Source of the DNA: Mitsuaria sp. GD03876
Lineage (GTDB): Bacteria; Pseudomonadota; Gammaproteobacteria; Burkholderiales; Burkholderiaceae_C
Assembly: GCF_029840635.1 (NCBI RefSeq)
Contig: NZ_JAOCCU010000027.1
Span: forward strand, 1 to 64,000
Direction: 5' to 3'
Length of the DNA stretch: 64,000 bases
How positions within the stretch are numbered: position 1 is the stretch's first letter; each line of letters starts with the position of its first letter. The notes beneath the pieces are model-generated. The model did no database searches, was not told the origin of the DNA, and worked only from the letters and a program-made list of their open reading frames with translations. A program made the translations under genes and the position numbers. Positions 16,610 to 24,963 of the stretch are shown here, piece after piece.

Positions 16610-17230
16610 TCAGGCGGTCTTCGCGACGGCCCGCAGGAAGAAGTCGACCGCGCCCACGACCAGCTCGCGGCGTTCCGCCGCCTTCATCGGCGGCGGCGCC
16701 ATCTGATAGACGCGGCTGCTGACTTGGGCGTTGAGCAGCGCCATGAACTGCGATGCCGCCACGGCCGGATCGACGCGCCGGATCTCGCCGCGCGAGACGC
16801 TCACCGCGACGAGCTGCGCGAGCTTGGCGAGCATCTGCACCGGCCCCGCCTCGCAGAACAGCTCGCCGACGCGGGACTGCCCCGCCGCCGCGACGATCAC
16901 GCGATGGATCGAGCGCGCGCGGCTGTCGTTGGCCACGACCTTCAACGCTTGGTCGCCGAAGCGCAGCAGCGATTCCTTCAGCGCGCGCTCGACCTCGATC
17001 GACGCCTCCAGTTCGGCCACCGCGTCGGCCATGTGACCGGTCGCGAAGCGCCTGACGACGGCGCTCACCAGTTCCTCCTTGGCCGGGAAGTAGCGATACA
17101 GCGTCGACTTCGACCCGCCCAGCCGCTTGGACAGCTCGCTCATCGAGGCGGCCTCGACGCCCACCTCCTCGAACAGCTTCGCGGCCGCTTCCACGATGGC
17201 GTCGCGGCGCTCGTCGGTCATCACTCGCAT
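16610..17230 (-). CDS. TetR family repressor (second)
   Basis: A 206-residue TetR/AcrR regulator. The helix-turn-helix (about 8-55) shows AAAKLFEEVGVEAASMSEL and GGSKSTLYRYFPAKEEL. ATG at 17230 is chosen; the frame is open further upstream but crosses the probable operators. It is divergent from a DUF3313 lipoprotein gene, and two similar AGTAC-N6-GTA sites lie in the shared promoter region. An envelope or efflux stress role would be usual for such a pair, but this is inference. Confidence 0.9.
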   Translation of the reverse strand: MRVMTDERRDAIVEAAAKLFEEVGVEAASMSELSKRLGGSKSTLYRYFPAKEELVSAVVRRFATGHMADAVAELEASIEVERALKESLLRFGDQALKVVANDSRARSIHRVIVAAAGQSRVGELFCEAGPVQMLAKLAQLVAVSVSRGEIRRVDPAVAASQFMALLNAQVSSRVYQMAPPPMKAAERRELVVGAVDFFLRAVAKTA

Positions 17231-17250
17231 GTCGGTCGATTCCTCATAAC

Positions 17251-17321
17251 AGTACGGCATCGTACTTTTTTGCTTGACCCCTCGCAAGACGGGCATCAAG
17301 AATAAAAGTACTGGTCGGTAT
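17251..17321. promoter_or_regulatory. Two related operator sites between the TetR and lipoprotein genes
   Basis: Site 1 AGTACGGCATCGTACT (17251-17266) is a perfect inverted repeat with 6-base arms and lies 21 bases before the TetR start. Site 2 AGTACTGGTCGGTAT (17307-17321) repeats the AGTAC-N6-GTA pattern towards the lipoprotein gene. Confidence 0.7.
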
Positions 17322-17391
17322 CGAAATAAACGACGTCGTCGTGACGGTCGATCCACCGGTCCGATCCACCTTCATTCCTGAGAGTCCGCCG

Positions 17392-18051
17392 ATGCGTTCC
17401 CTTCTTCCGGTTCTTTCGTTGTTCCTGGCCGTCGCCGCGCTGGGGGCCTGTTCCACCGTCCAGCCCAATCGCTACGAGGGCATCGCGTCGTCGCCGCAGC
17501 TGCGGCCCAACGGCGAGGACGAGACCGGCCGCATGCCCTACCGGGTGTCGAGCCACGTGGCCTGGAGCGAGTACGACAACGTGCTGCTCGAACCGGTGAA
17601 CGTCTACGGCGGCCAGGACGGCCAGTTCGACAAGGACGTGACGCCGCGGGACAAGGAGGAGCTGGCGGGCTACATGCGCACGGTCTTCTCGGAGCGCCTG
17701 GGCAAGCGCTTCCGGCTGGTCCGCGAGGAGCGGCCGCGCACGCTGCGGGTGCGGCTGACGCTGACGGGCGCGAGCACGAACACGGCGTTCGTGAGCACGA
17801 TCACCCGCTTCGACCTGGCGGGCGGGCCCTACAACGCGGTGCAGGGCATGCGCGGACGCGAAGGCGCGTTCATCGGCTCGGCGATGTACTCGGTGGAGAT
17901 CTTCGACGGGTCCACCGGCGGCCTGCTCGACGCCTACGTGGCCAAGCAGTACCCCAATGCGATGAATGTCTCCGCCACGATCGGGCGGCTCGAGGCCGCG
18001 AAGGTCAGCCTGGAGAAAGGCGCCGACGAGCTGGTGGCGCAGCTCAAGTAG
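17392..18051 (+). CDS. DUF3313-type outer membrane lipoprotein
   Basis: A 219-residue protein with a signal peptide ending in a lipobox (ALGA-Cys20), so it should be lipid-anchored in the envelope. The rest resembles the DUF3313 family of proteobacterial lipoproteins of unknown function. It is divergent from a TetR gene and shares its operator region, suggesting repression by that regulator. ATG at 17392 gives a normal signal peptide; the upstream in-frame GTG does not. Confidence 0.82.
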   Translation: MRSLLPVLSLFLAVAALGACSTVQPNRYEGIASSPQLRPNGEDETGRMPYRVSSHVAWSEYDNVLLEPVNVYGGQDGQFDKDVTPRDKEELAGYMRTVFSERLGKRFRLVREERPRTLRVRLTLTGASTNTAFVSTITRFDLAGGPYNAVQGMRGREGAFIGSAMYSVEIFDGSTGGLLDAYVAKQYPNAMNVSATIGRLEAAKVSLEKGADELVAQLK

Positions 18052-18090
18052 CGCGGCCCGGGTCGGCGCGCGGAGGCTCCAAAGCGCCGC

Positions 18091-18128
18091 GCCGGCCCCT
18101 GCGCCACCGCGCGCGGCGAGGGGCCGGC
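18091..18128. terminator. Hairpin between convergent genes
   Basis: GCCGGCCCC and GGGGCCGGC pair across a 20-base loop between the lipoprotein stop (18051) and the hydrolase stop (18136). No T run is present. Confidence 0.35.
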
Positions 18129-18135
18129 CGGGCGA

Positions 18136-18966
18136 TCAGCTCTTCACGAAGGCAAGCAGGTCGGCGTTGAGCTCGTCCTTGGCCGTGTCGCCCAGGCTGT
18201 GGCTGCCGCCCTTGTAGATCTTCAGCTGGGCGCCCTTGACGAGCTTGGACGACAGCATCGCCGCGCCCTGGATCGGGACGATCTGGTCGTCGTCGCCATG
18301 GATGATCAGCGTGGGGATGTCGAACTTCTTCAGGTCCTCGGTGAAGTCGGTTTCCGAGAAGGCCTTGATGCAGTCATAGGCGTTCTTGTGGCCGGACATC
18401 ATTCCCTGCGTCCACCAGGAGCGGATCAGCCCTTCGGACACCTTGGCGCCGGGCCGGTTGAAGTTGAAGAACGGGCCGCTGGCGACGTCCAGGAAGAACT
18501 GCGCGCGGTCGTCGAGGTAGGCCTTGCGGAAGCCGTCGAAGACCTCCATCGGCAGGCCGACCGGGTTGTTGGCGGACTTCACCATGATCGGCGGGACCGC
18601 GCCCATCAACACGGCCTTGGCGACGCGGGCGCTGCCGTGGCGGCCGATGTAGCGGGCGACCTCGCCGCCGCCGGTGGAGTGGCCGACCATCGTGGCGCCC
18701 TTGACCTCGAGCTTGGTGAGCAGCTCGTGCAGGTCGTCGGCGTAGGTGTCCATCTCGTTGCCGTTCCACGGCTGGCTGGAGCGGCCGTGGCCGCGCCGGT
18801 CGTGCGCGATGCAGCGGTAGCCGTGCGAGGCGAGGAAGAACATCTGCGCTTCCCAGGCGTCGGCGGACAGCGGCCAGCCATGCGAGAAGGTGACGACCTG
18901 GCCGGTCGCGGGACCCCAGTCCTTGTAGTAGATCTGGGTGCCGTCCTTGGTGGTGATGGTGCTCAT
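18136..18966 (-). CDS. Alpha/beta hydrolase, non-haem chloroperoxidase type
   Basis: A 276-residue alpha/beta hydrolase. The nucleophile is in GHSTGGGE, the oxyanion region in [12 protein letters not shown], the acid near [11 protein letters not shown] and the histidine in [15 protein letters not shown]. This set matches cofactor-free haloperoxidase/perhydrolase and arylesterase enzymes, which hydrolyse esters and can form peracids. No signal peptide is seen, so it is cytoplasmic. ATG at 18966 has AAAGGA upstream; the open frame continues upstream without support. No functional link to its neighbours is evident. Confidence 0.9.
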   Translation of the reverse strand: MSTITTKDGTQIYYKDWGPATGQVVTFSHGWPLSADAWEAQMFFLASHGYRCIAHDRRGHGRSSQPWNGNEMDTYADDLHELLTKLEVKGATMVGHSTGGGEVARYIGRHGSARVAKAVLMGAVPPIMVKSANNPVGLPMEVFDGFRKAYLDDRAQFFLDVASGPFFNFNRPGAKVSEGLIRSWWTQGMMSGHKNAYDCIKAFSETDFTEDLKKFDIPTLIIHGDDDQIVPIQGAAMLSSKLVKGAQLKIYKGGSHSLGDTAKDELNADLLAFVKS

Positions 18967-19253
18967 GGCTTTCCTTTCGGGGGATGGGCCGACGCGGCCG
19001 CGTGAGGGAATCCAAGGCCACCGGTGCGGCCTGCAGCGTTGGATCCTCGACGCAGCGGCGGGCAGGCGCATCTGCCGGCCAAGAGAGGGACGGGTCTCTC
19101 GATGGAGGGGCCCCTGCTCACCCCGAAAGGGATAGCTCTGGCGCGCTTCCCTGATGCGCCAGTCGACGATGAGGCCCGGCTCGCCGATGCGCTCGAGCGC
19201 GATCCAGGTGTCTACGCTGGCGCGAGCACGCGACAAGCGCGTCTAATGTCCGG

Positions 19254-20003
19254 ATGAAGCTGCTTCTCACGGGTGCGCGAGGCACCGTTGGCCCCTGGGT
19301 GCTGCGAGAGGCCGAGCTGCGCGGCTGGGAGGTCGTCGCCTGGCATCGCGAGCACGTCGACCCGGACGATGCGAACGCCTCGGACGCCTTCCTGCGCGCG
19401 GAGTCCCCGGACGCCATCGTCCATCTCGCGATGGGCGCGGAGGCATGGGCCGGCCGGCTCGCCGCCTTCGCTTCGCAGCGCGGCATCGCCATGGTCTTCA
19501 CGAGCACGGCGATGGTCTTCGATGCGTCGCAGGGCGGCCCCCACCGCCCCGGGGATCCGCGCGGCGCTCGGGACGAGTACGGGCAATACAAGATCCGCTG
19601 CGAGGACGCGGTGCTGGCCGCGGATCCTCGAGCCACGATCGCGCGCATCGGCTGGCAGATCGCGCCCGAGCCGGTGGGCAACAACATGCTTCGGCACCTC
19701 GACGAGCAGAACGCGCGGGAGGGCCGCATCCGCGCAAGCGCGGCCTGGCGGCCCGCCTGCTCCTTCCTGACCGACACCGCCGCGGCGCTGTGCGACCTGG
19801 TGGGCGAGCGCCCCGCCGGCGCCGTGCATCTCGACAGCAACGCGCACGACGCATGGACCTTCGACGAGATCGTGCGGCGCCTTGCGGCGAAGTACGAGCG
19901 ACGCTGGACCATCGAGGTGACGCAGGACCACGTGCACGACCAGCGGCTGCTGAACGACCTCGGCGGGTCGATGCTGCCGCCGTTGCACCAGCACCTGTCC
20001 TAG
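19254..20003 (+). CDS. NAD(P)-dependent sugar epimerase/reductase-like protein (RmlD family)
   Basis: A 249-residue extended-SDR protein. The N-terminal TGARGTVG is the NAD(P)-binding glycine motif; FTSTAMVFD and the YGQYKIRCE motif (YxxxK) match the catalytic region of dTDP-4-dehydrorhamnose reductase-like enzymes. It is shorter than typical RmlD proteins (about 290 residues) and stands alone, not in a sugar cluster, so rhamnose synthesis is doubtful. The preceding 287 bases contain no gene. Confidence 0.75.
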   Translation: MKLLLTGARGTVGPWVLREAELRGWEVVAWHREHVDPDDANASDAFLRAESPDAIVHLAMGAEAWAGRLAAFASQRGIAMVFTSTAMVFDASQGGPHRPGDPRGARDEYGQYKIRCEDAVLAADPRATIARIGWQIAPEPVGNNMLRHLDEQNAREGRIRASAAWRPACSFLTDTAAALCDLVGERPAGAVHLDSNAHDAWTFDEIVRRLAAKYERRWTIEVTQDHVHDQRLLNDLGGSMLPPLHQHLS

Positions 20004-20101
20004 GCCGGAGAAGCCCGGGCTCCGCGGGACCTCCGCGATGGCATAGCATCGCCCGGCGCCACGCCCGGCCCGCGCAGGCGCCACACCCAAGGGAGGCCTC
20101 C

Positions 20102-21517
20102 ATGACCCGTGCCTGGTCGACGCTCGCCGTCGCGCTGACGATCCTGGTTCCCCATGCCGCGACGCTCGCGGCCGAGCCCACGCCGCCGCGCGAGCTGCGG
20201 CGCTTCCACGAGATCTACAAGGAGCTCGTCGAGACCAACACCACGCAGTCCACCGGCAGCTGCACCGTCGCCGCCGAGGCGATGGCCCGGCGCTTCCGGC
20301 AGGCCGGTTATGCCGAGTCGGACATGCAGCTCGTCGTGCCGCCCGACGGGCCGACCAAGGGCAACCTGGTGCTGCGCCTCAAGGGCAGCGGCGAGAAGCG
20401 GCCGCTGCTGCTGGTCGCGCACCTGGACGTCGTCGAGGCCAAGCGCGAGGACTGGAAGCGCGACCCGTTCAAGCTGACCGAGGAGAACGGCGTCTACTAC
20501 GGCCGCGGCACGCTGGACGACAAGTCGCACGCCGCCGCGCATGTGAGCAACATGCTCCGCTACAAGGAGGAGAAGCTCGTTCCGAAGCGGGACATCGTCC
20601 TGGCGCTGACCTGCGACGAGGAGATCGTCCCCTCGAAGTGGGATGGCGTGGACTACCTGCTGAAGCACCACCGCGCGCTGATCGACGCGGAGCTCGCGCT
20701 CAACGAAGGCGGCGGCGGGATGCTCGACAAGCAGGAGCGTCCGGTCTCCTACAGCCTGCAGATCGGCGAGAAGGTCTTCGTCACCTACGAGCTGGAGGTG
20801 ACCAACCCCGGCGGCCACAGCGCGCGCCCGGTGCGGGACAACGCGATCTATCACCTGGCCGAGGGCCTGGCGCGGCTGGCGAAGTTCGACTTCCCGATCC
20901 AGTTCAACGACACGACCCGCGCCTACTTCGAGCGCGTGGCCAAGCTGGAGGGCAACAAGGACGAGGCCGCGGACATCCGCGCGCTGCTCGCGAAGCCGAC
21001 GGACACGGCGGCGCTGGAGCGCTTGTGGACGAAGTCGCCGCTGTACAACTCGAGCGTGCGCACGACCTGCGTGGCGACGATGGTCGACGCGGGCCACGCG
21101 ACGAACGCGCTGCCGCAGCGCGCCCGCGCGACGGTGAACTGCCGCATCCTGCCGGGGCAGCCGGCCGAGGAAGTCCGCCAGACGCTGGTGAAGGTGCTCG
21201 CCGACGACAAGATCGCGGTGCGCGCGACCAACGAGGCGCTCGCGTCGCCGCAGCCTCCGATGTCGCCGGCGGTGATCGGCGCGGTGGAGGCGACGGCGGC
21301 GGAGTTCTGGCCCGGCGTGCCGGTGATCCCGACGATGCTGGTGGCAACGACCGATGGCCGCTTCCTCAACAACGCGGGGATCTGGACCTACGGCGTCGGC
21401 GCGTTCACCGGCGTCGAGCCCAGCGGCGTGCACGGGCTCGACGAGCACGTGCGCATCAAGTCGCTGGAGGAGTTCCAGGCATTCATGTATCGGTTGGGGA
21501 AGCGGTTGGCGCAGTGA
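20102..21517 (+). CDS. Secreted M20 family metallopeptidase
   Basis: A 471-residue protein with an N-terminal signal peptide (about 1-24, cleavage near LAA-EP), hence periplasmic or secreted. The M20 carboxypeptidase motifs are present: LLVAH107LD109V, GRGTLD139D140K, TCDE173E174 and the late GVHGLDEHV. An M20 dimerisation domain (about 225-340; VTNPGGHSARP) is inserted. Relatives cleave C-terminal residues or dipeptides with two zinc ions. GGGAGG before ATG 20102 supports the start. No neighbour points to a specific substrate. Confidence 0.9.
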   Translation: MTRAWSTLAVALTILVPHAATLAAEPTPPRELRRFHEIYKELVETNTTQSTGSCTVAAEAMARRFRQAGYAESDMQLVVPPDGPTKGNLVLRLKGSGEKRPLLLVAHLDVVEAKREDWKRDPFKLTEENGVYYGRGTLDDKSHAAAHVSNMLRYKEEKLVPKRDIVLALTCDEEIVPSKWDGVDYLLKHHRALIDAELALNEGGGGMLDKQERPVSYSLQIGEKVFVTYELEVTNPGGHSARPVRDNAIYHLAEGLARLAKFDFPIQFNDTTRAYFERVAKLEGNKDEAADIRALLAKPTDTAALERLWTKSPLYNSSVRTTCVATMVDAGHATNALPQRARATVNCRILPGQPAEEVRQTLVKVLADDKIAVRATNEALASPQPPMSPAVIGAVEATAAEFWPGVPVIPTMLVATTDGRFLNNAGIWTYGVGAFTGVEPSGVHGLDEHVRIKSLEEFQAFMYRLGKRLAQ

Positions 21518-21603
21518 CCGCTCGACTTTCACCTTGGGGATAGCCGTCCCCCAGGCGCGCGCCTAAGGTCGTCTCGCCCGCATGAGCGGCACGGGAGGCG
21601 CGC

Positions 21604-22722
21604 ATGACGACGAGGATCTTTTCCCATCAGGACCTGATGAACGACCGCATCGACTTCAACCAGTCCGTGCCCGTCATCGCCCACGGCGACTCGTGGGGCT
21701 CCTTCGGCTCGTTGCCGCCCTGGATCACCGGCAGCCTGTTCAACGCGATGGACTTCGGCAAGGACGTGGCCGTCGTCAACTACGCGATCCCCGGCCAATT
21801 GCTGCGCGACCTGCCCGATCCGAAGAAGTTCTCCAAGTTCCACATGGCCATGACGCTGCGCGGCATGCCCAACTGGCGCGCGCTGCTAATCTCCGGCGGC
21901 GGCAACGACCTCATCGAGTGGATCCGTCGCGGCGAGGGCCACGACATCGCGCAGCGCATCCTGCGCTTCCCCGCCGAGTGGCTCCCCGCGGACCAGGGCC
22001 CCACGCGCTTCCTCTCGCAGGCCGGCTGGGCCAGCCTGTGCGACGAGCTGCTCGAGGCCTACGTGCAGCTCGACGCGCTGCGCGACCGCAACTTCGCCGG
22101 CATGGACATCGTCACCCACGTCTACGACTACATGACGCCGCGCTTCGCGCCCGCGCTGAACGGCGTGTCGGGCCCATGGATGGCGCCGGGCTTCCTCGCC
22201 GCCGGCATCCCGCCCACCGCCTGGCAGGCCGTCGCGCGCGTGCTGGTCGACTGGTTCTTCGATTTCCTCGAGCACCGCGTGAAGACGCGCATCGGCGGCT
22301 TCCTCGTGCTGGACACGCGCGGCGGCAGCACGCCCGCGCAGCCGGGTACCAGCGGCACCAGCAACGACTGGGCCAATGAGATTCACCTCACCGCAGCCGG
22401 CTACAAGAAGCTCGCGAAGGCGAAGTGCAACGCGACGCTGAGGTACCGCGCGCAGTCGTGGACCACCGGGGCGATCGTGGACACCGCCGCGATCCGCGCG
22501 TTGGCCGTGCCGATGGCCGCGGCGGCGCCGAAGGCGATGGCCGCGAACGGCGCGCTCAAGAAGAAGGCCAAGACGGCCTCGAACGGCGCGACGGCGGAGA
22601 AGGCGGAGAAGCCGATGAAGCGCGCGAAGGCGGCCAAAGCGACCAAAGCGGCGAAGGCCGTGAAGGCGGCGAAGGCCATGCGGCCCAAGGCCGGCGGGAA
22701 GACGCCAACGCTGACCGCGTGA
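21604..22722 (+). CDS. SGNH-like hydrolase with histone-H1-like C-terminal tail
   Basis: A 372-residue protein. Residues about 20-270 look like a SGNH/GDSL hydrolase: block I HGDS30WGSFG, block III SGGGND102L and block V NEIH261L. Asn258 stands where the catalytic Asp three residues before His is usual. There is no signal peptide. After about residue 310 the chain turns into an Ala/Lys-rich tail (KKKAKTAS, KAAKATKAAKAVKAAKAM) like that of the HU protein at 11086. Such a tail on an esterase-like domain is unexpected; it may direct binding to nucleic acid or polyphosphate, or be a secretion/solubility tail. The substrate is unknown. Confidence 0.75.
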   Translation: MTTRIFSHQDLMNDRIDFNQSVPVIAHGDSWGSFGSLPPWITGSLFNAMDFGKDVAVVNYAIPGQLLRDLPDPKKFSKFHMAMTLRGMPNWRALLISGGGNDLIEWIRRGEGHDIAQRILRFPAEWLPADQGPTRFLSQAGWASLCDELLEAYVQLDALRDRNFAGMDIVTHVYDYMTPRFAPALNGVSGPWMAPGFLAAGIPPTAWQAVARVLVDWFFDFLEHRVKTRIGGFLVLDTRGGSTPAQPGTSGTSNDWANEIHLTAAGYKKLAKAKCNATLRYRAQSWTTGAIVDTAAIRALAVPMAAAAPKAMAANGALKKKAKTASNGATAEKAEKPMKRAKAAKATKAAKAVKAAKAMRPKAGGKTPTLTA

Positions 22723-22737
22723 GGCGCCGTGGCGGCG

Positions 22738-23385
22738 TCAGTCGCCGATGCCCAGTTCCTGCTGGATCCGGGCGACCGCCGCCTTCAGCTGCTCGACCTC
22801 GGCGCGCAGCGCGGCGATCTCTTCATCGCGCGCGCTGTTGGAGGTCGACCCCGAGGACACAGCCGCGGAGGCCGACGCCACCGGCACCGCCGGCTCGCCG
22901 CTCAACAAGTGCGCCCATCGCGCCTCGCGCGCGCCCGGCGCCTTCGGCAGCTTCACCGCCAGCGGCGGCTCGCGCGCCGCGAGTTCGTCGAGGAATCCCT
23001 CCACCGACGACACGTCCGCGAAACGATGGATCCGCTCGCAGTTGATCCGCAGCTCGGCCGAGGTCTGCGGCCCGCGCAGCATCAGCACCGTCAACAGCGC
23101 CTCCGCCTGCCCCGGCACGCCCAGCACCCGCTTCATGTTGTGCTCGAAGCGCGCCACGCGGCTGCCGCTCACGCTGTTGACCAGGCTCATCGCCTTGAGC
23201 TCGTCCAGCACCGCTGCCACGTCGGGCTCGCTCGCGTTCATCACCGGATCGCGCGCGGTCTTCTGGTTCACGCCCAGCGTCAGGCTGTTCAGCGACATCG
23301 GATAGCTGTCCGGCACCGTGGACTCCTTCTCCACCAGCACCGCCAGCACGCGCGCTTCCAGCGCGCTCAGTTCTCTCACAGCCAT
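22738..23385 (-). CDS. YceH-family protein (DUF480)
   Basis: A 215-residue protein of the DUF480/YceH family, formed by two winged-helix units: LSALEARVLAVLVEKESTVP, NQKTARDPVMNASEPDV, LLTVLMLRGPQTSAELR and ARWAHLLSGEP are family blocks. A C-terminal coiled coil (about 190-213; ALRAEVEQLKAAVARIQQEL) follows a Ser/Ala linker. Function is not established; a DNA-binding role is likely from the fold. ATG at 23385 matches the family start. An in-frame ATG at 23460 would add a 25-residue hydrophilic stretch and overlap the upstream SDR stop by 17 bases, so it remains possible. Confidence 0.82.
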   Translation of the reverse strand: MAVRELSALEARVLAVLVEKESTVPDSYPMSLNSLTLGVNQKTARDPVMNASEPDVAAVLDELKAMSLVNSVSGSRVARFEHNMKRVLGVPGQAEALLTVLMLRGPQTSAELRINCERIHRFADVSSVEGFLDELAAREPPLAVKLPKAPGAREARWAHLLSGEPAVPVASASAAVSSGSTSNSARDEEIAALRAEVEQLKAAVARIQQELGIGD

Positions 23386-23443
23386 CGGCCCGCTTCTTTC
23401 CTTGGTTCTCTCTTCGTTGGTCTCTTGGCTCGCCGCGTCGCTC

Positions 23444-24226
23444 TCAGACGCCGAATCCATCGTCCGCCTGGATCACCGCGCCATTGATGAAGCGGCTCTC
23501 CTTCGCGCACAGCATCAGCAGCGTCGTGTCCAGGTCCTGCGGCGTGCCCACGCGCTTGCGCGGCAGCAGGTCCACCAGCTTGCGGCCCTGGTCCGTGGTC
23601 CAGTGGTGATGGTTGATCTCCGTGTCGATGTAGCCCGGGCAGATCGCGTTGACATTGATGTCGTACTTGCCCCACTCCAGCGCCATCGCCTTGGTCATGT
23701 GCACCACCGCCGCCTTGCTCATCGCGTACACGCCGATCTGCGACAGCACCCGCAACCCCGCCATCGACGCGATGTTGACGATGCGCCCGCCGGTGTACGT
23801 CCCCGGCGCCGCGCCCCGCGCCCGCGCCAGCATCCGCTTGCCGACCTCCTGCGCGACGAAGAACGCGCCGCGCACGTTCGTGTCCATCACGAAGTCGTAG
23901 TCCTCCGGCGTCACGTCCACCAGCCGCTGCGTCGTGCTCACGCCCGAGTTGTTGATCAGGATGTCCAGCGTCCCGACCTCCGTCTCCGCGCGCGCCACCG
24001 CGGCCTTGATGCTGTCCAGCTCGGTGACGTCCATCTGCACCACGTGCGCGTCGCCGCCGCCGGCCTCGATCTCCGCGCGCAACGCCTTCAGGCGCTCCAC
24101 CCGGCGGGCCGCCAGCACCACACAGGCGCCAGACTTGGCCAAGGTTCTCGCGAATTGCGCGCCCAGTCCGCTGGACGCGCCCGTGACGAGGGCCACGCGG
24201 CCCTCCAGATCGATGCTGTAGCTCAT
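23444..24226 (-). CDS. Short-chain dehydrogenase/reductase
   Basis: A 260-residue classical SDR with TGASSGLG (about 15-22), NNSG (instead of NNAG), and the catalytic YAMSK. The C-terminal LMLCAKESRFINGAVIQADDGF is typical of 3-oxoacyl-ACP/3-hydroxyacyl-CoA reductase-like SDRs. The substrate is unknown. It lies between the OsmC gene upstream and the YceH gene downstream on the same strand with short gaps, so co-transcription is possible. Confidence 0.9.
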   Translation of the reverse strand: MSYSIDLEGRVALVTGASSGLGAQFARTLAKSGACVVLAARRVERLKALRAEIEAGGGDAHVVQMDVTELDSIKAAVARAETEVGTLDILINNSGVSTTQRLVDVTPEDYDFVMDTNVRGAFFVAQEVGKRMLARARGAAPGTYTGGRIVNIASMAGLRVLSQIGVYAMSKAAVVHMTKAMALEWGKYDINVNAICPGYIDTEINHHHWTTDQGRKLVDLLPRKRVGTPQDLDTTLLMLCAKESRFINGAVIQADDGFGV

Positions 24227-24290
24227 GGCAAGGTCTCTCGCAAAACTTCTCGTGTGACCAACAAGGTGCCGAGGACGATAGCACGCGGCC

Positions 24291-24692
24291 TCAGCCCGCC
24301 ATCACCGTCTCGATCTCGGTCGTCACCTGCGTCATCAGCTTGTGCAGCGGGCACTTCTCGGCCACCGCGAGCAGCTGTTGGCGCTGCTCGTCGCTCAGGT
24401 TGCCGACGAAGGTCAGCGAGGCCTTGAGCTTGTACACGCCCTGGCGCTCCTGCGAGCCGTCGCGCTCCACCTCCACCAGCACGTCCTCCACCGGGATGCC
24501 CTTGCGCTGCGCGTACCAGAGCACCGTCAGCGCCTTGCACGCGCCAAGCGCCGTGTCGTAGAACTCGTGCGGATCGGGACCGGCGTCCTCGCCGCCGCCG
24601 GCCACCGGCTGGTCCGCCGTCAAGCGGTGGTCGCGGATGCTCACCGTCTGCCGCATCGGGCCGGTCTTGTCGCGCTGGATATGGATCGTCAT
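24291..24692 (-). CDS. OsmC family protein
   Basis: A 133-residue OsmC/Ohr-fold protein with the two redox cysteines in GACKAL and EKCPLHKL. OsmC proteins reduce organic hydroperoxides with thiols in the cytoplasm. HEFYDTALGACKALTVLWYA and the family's conserved TVEVERDG-like strand are present. ATG at 24692 gives the usual start (MTIHIQRDKTG). It is divergent from the ETF-quinone oxidoreductase gene across 271 bases. Confidence 0.88.
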   Translation of the reverse strand: MTIHIQRDKTGPMRQTVSIRDHRLTADQPVAGGGEDAGPDPHEFYDTALGACKALTVLWYAQRKGIPVEDVLVEVERDGSQERQGVYKLKASLTFVGNLSDEQRQQLLAVAEKCPLHKLMTQVTTEIETVMAG

Positions 24693-24828
24693 GCAGGTGC
24701 TCCCCGTCGAAAGGCTGAATCGCGGGCCATCGTACGACCCCTGTCCCGAGCCCGGGAGCCCCATTCGGGTCCCCGCTCCGCGGGCGTGCGATCCGCTGTC
24801 AATGCCACGGCGGTTTTTTCTATTTTGT

Positions 24829-24870
24829 AAAAAGCACGACCGTTCTTTTTTGCGTCCGCGCGGCTAGAAT
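24829..24870 (+). promoter_or_regulatory. Palindromic operator plus -10 element for the ETF-quinone oxidoreductase gene
   Basis: AAAAAGCACG and CGTTCTTTTT form an 11-bp inverted repeat with two mismatches (24829-24850). A TAGAAT -10 element follows at 24865-24870, so the operator overlaps the -35 region. The pattern resembles sites of TetR-type fatty-acid degradation regulators (FadP, LiuQ, PsrA) in related bacteria. Confidence 0.6.
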
Positions 24871-24963
24871 GCGCCGCACCCCGCCCCAGCCAGACAGCGA
24901 GCCGGCCCGCGCCGGTCCACCGCGTCGCGGCCAGGCCCCAGACTAGAACGAGCAAGGAAGACC

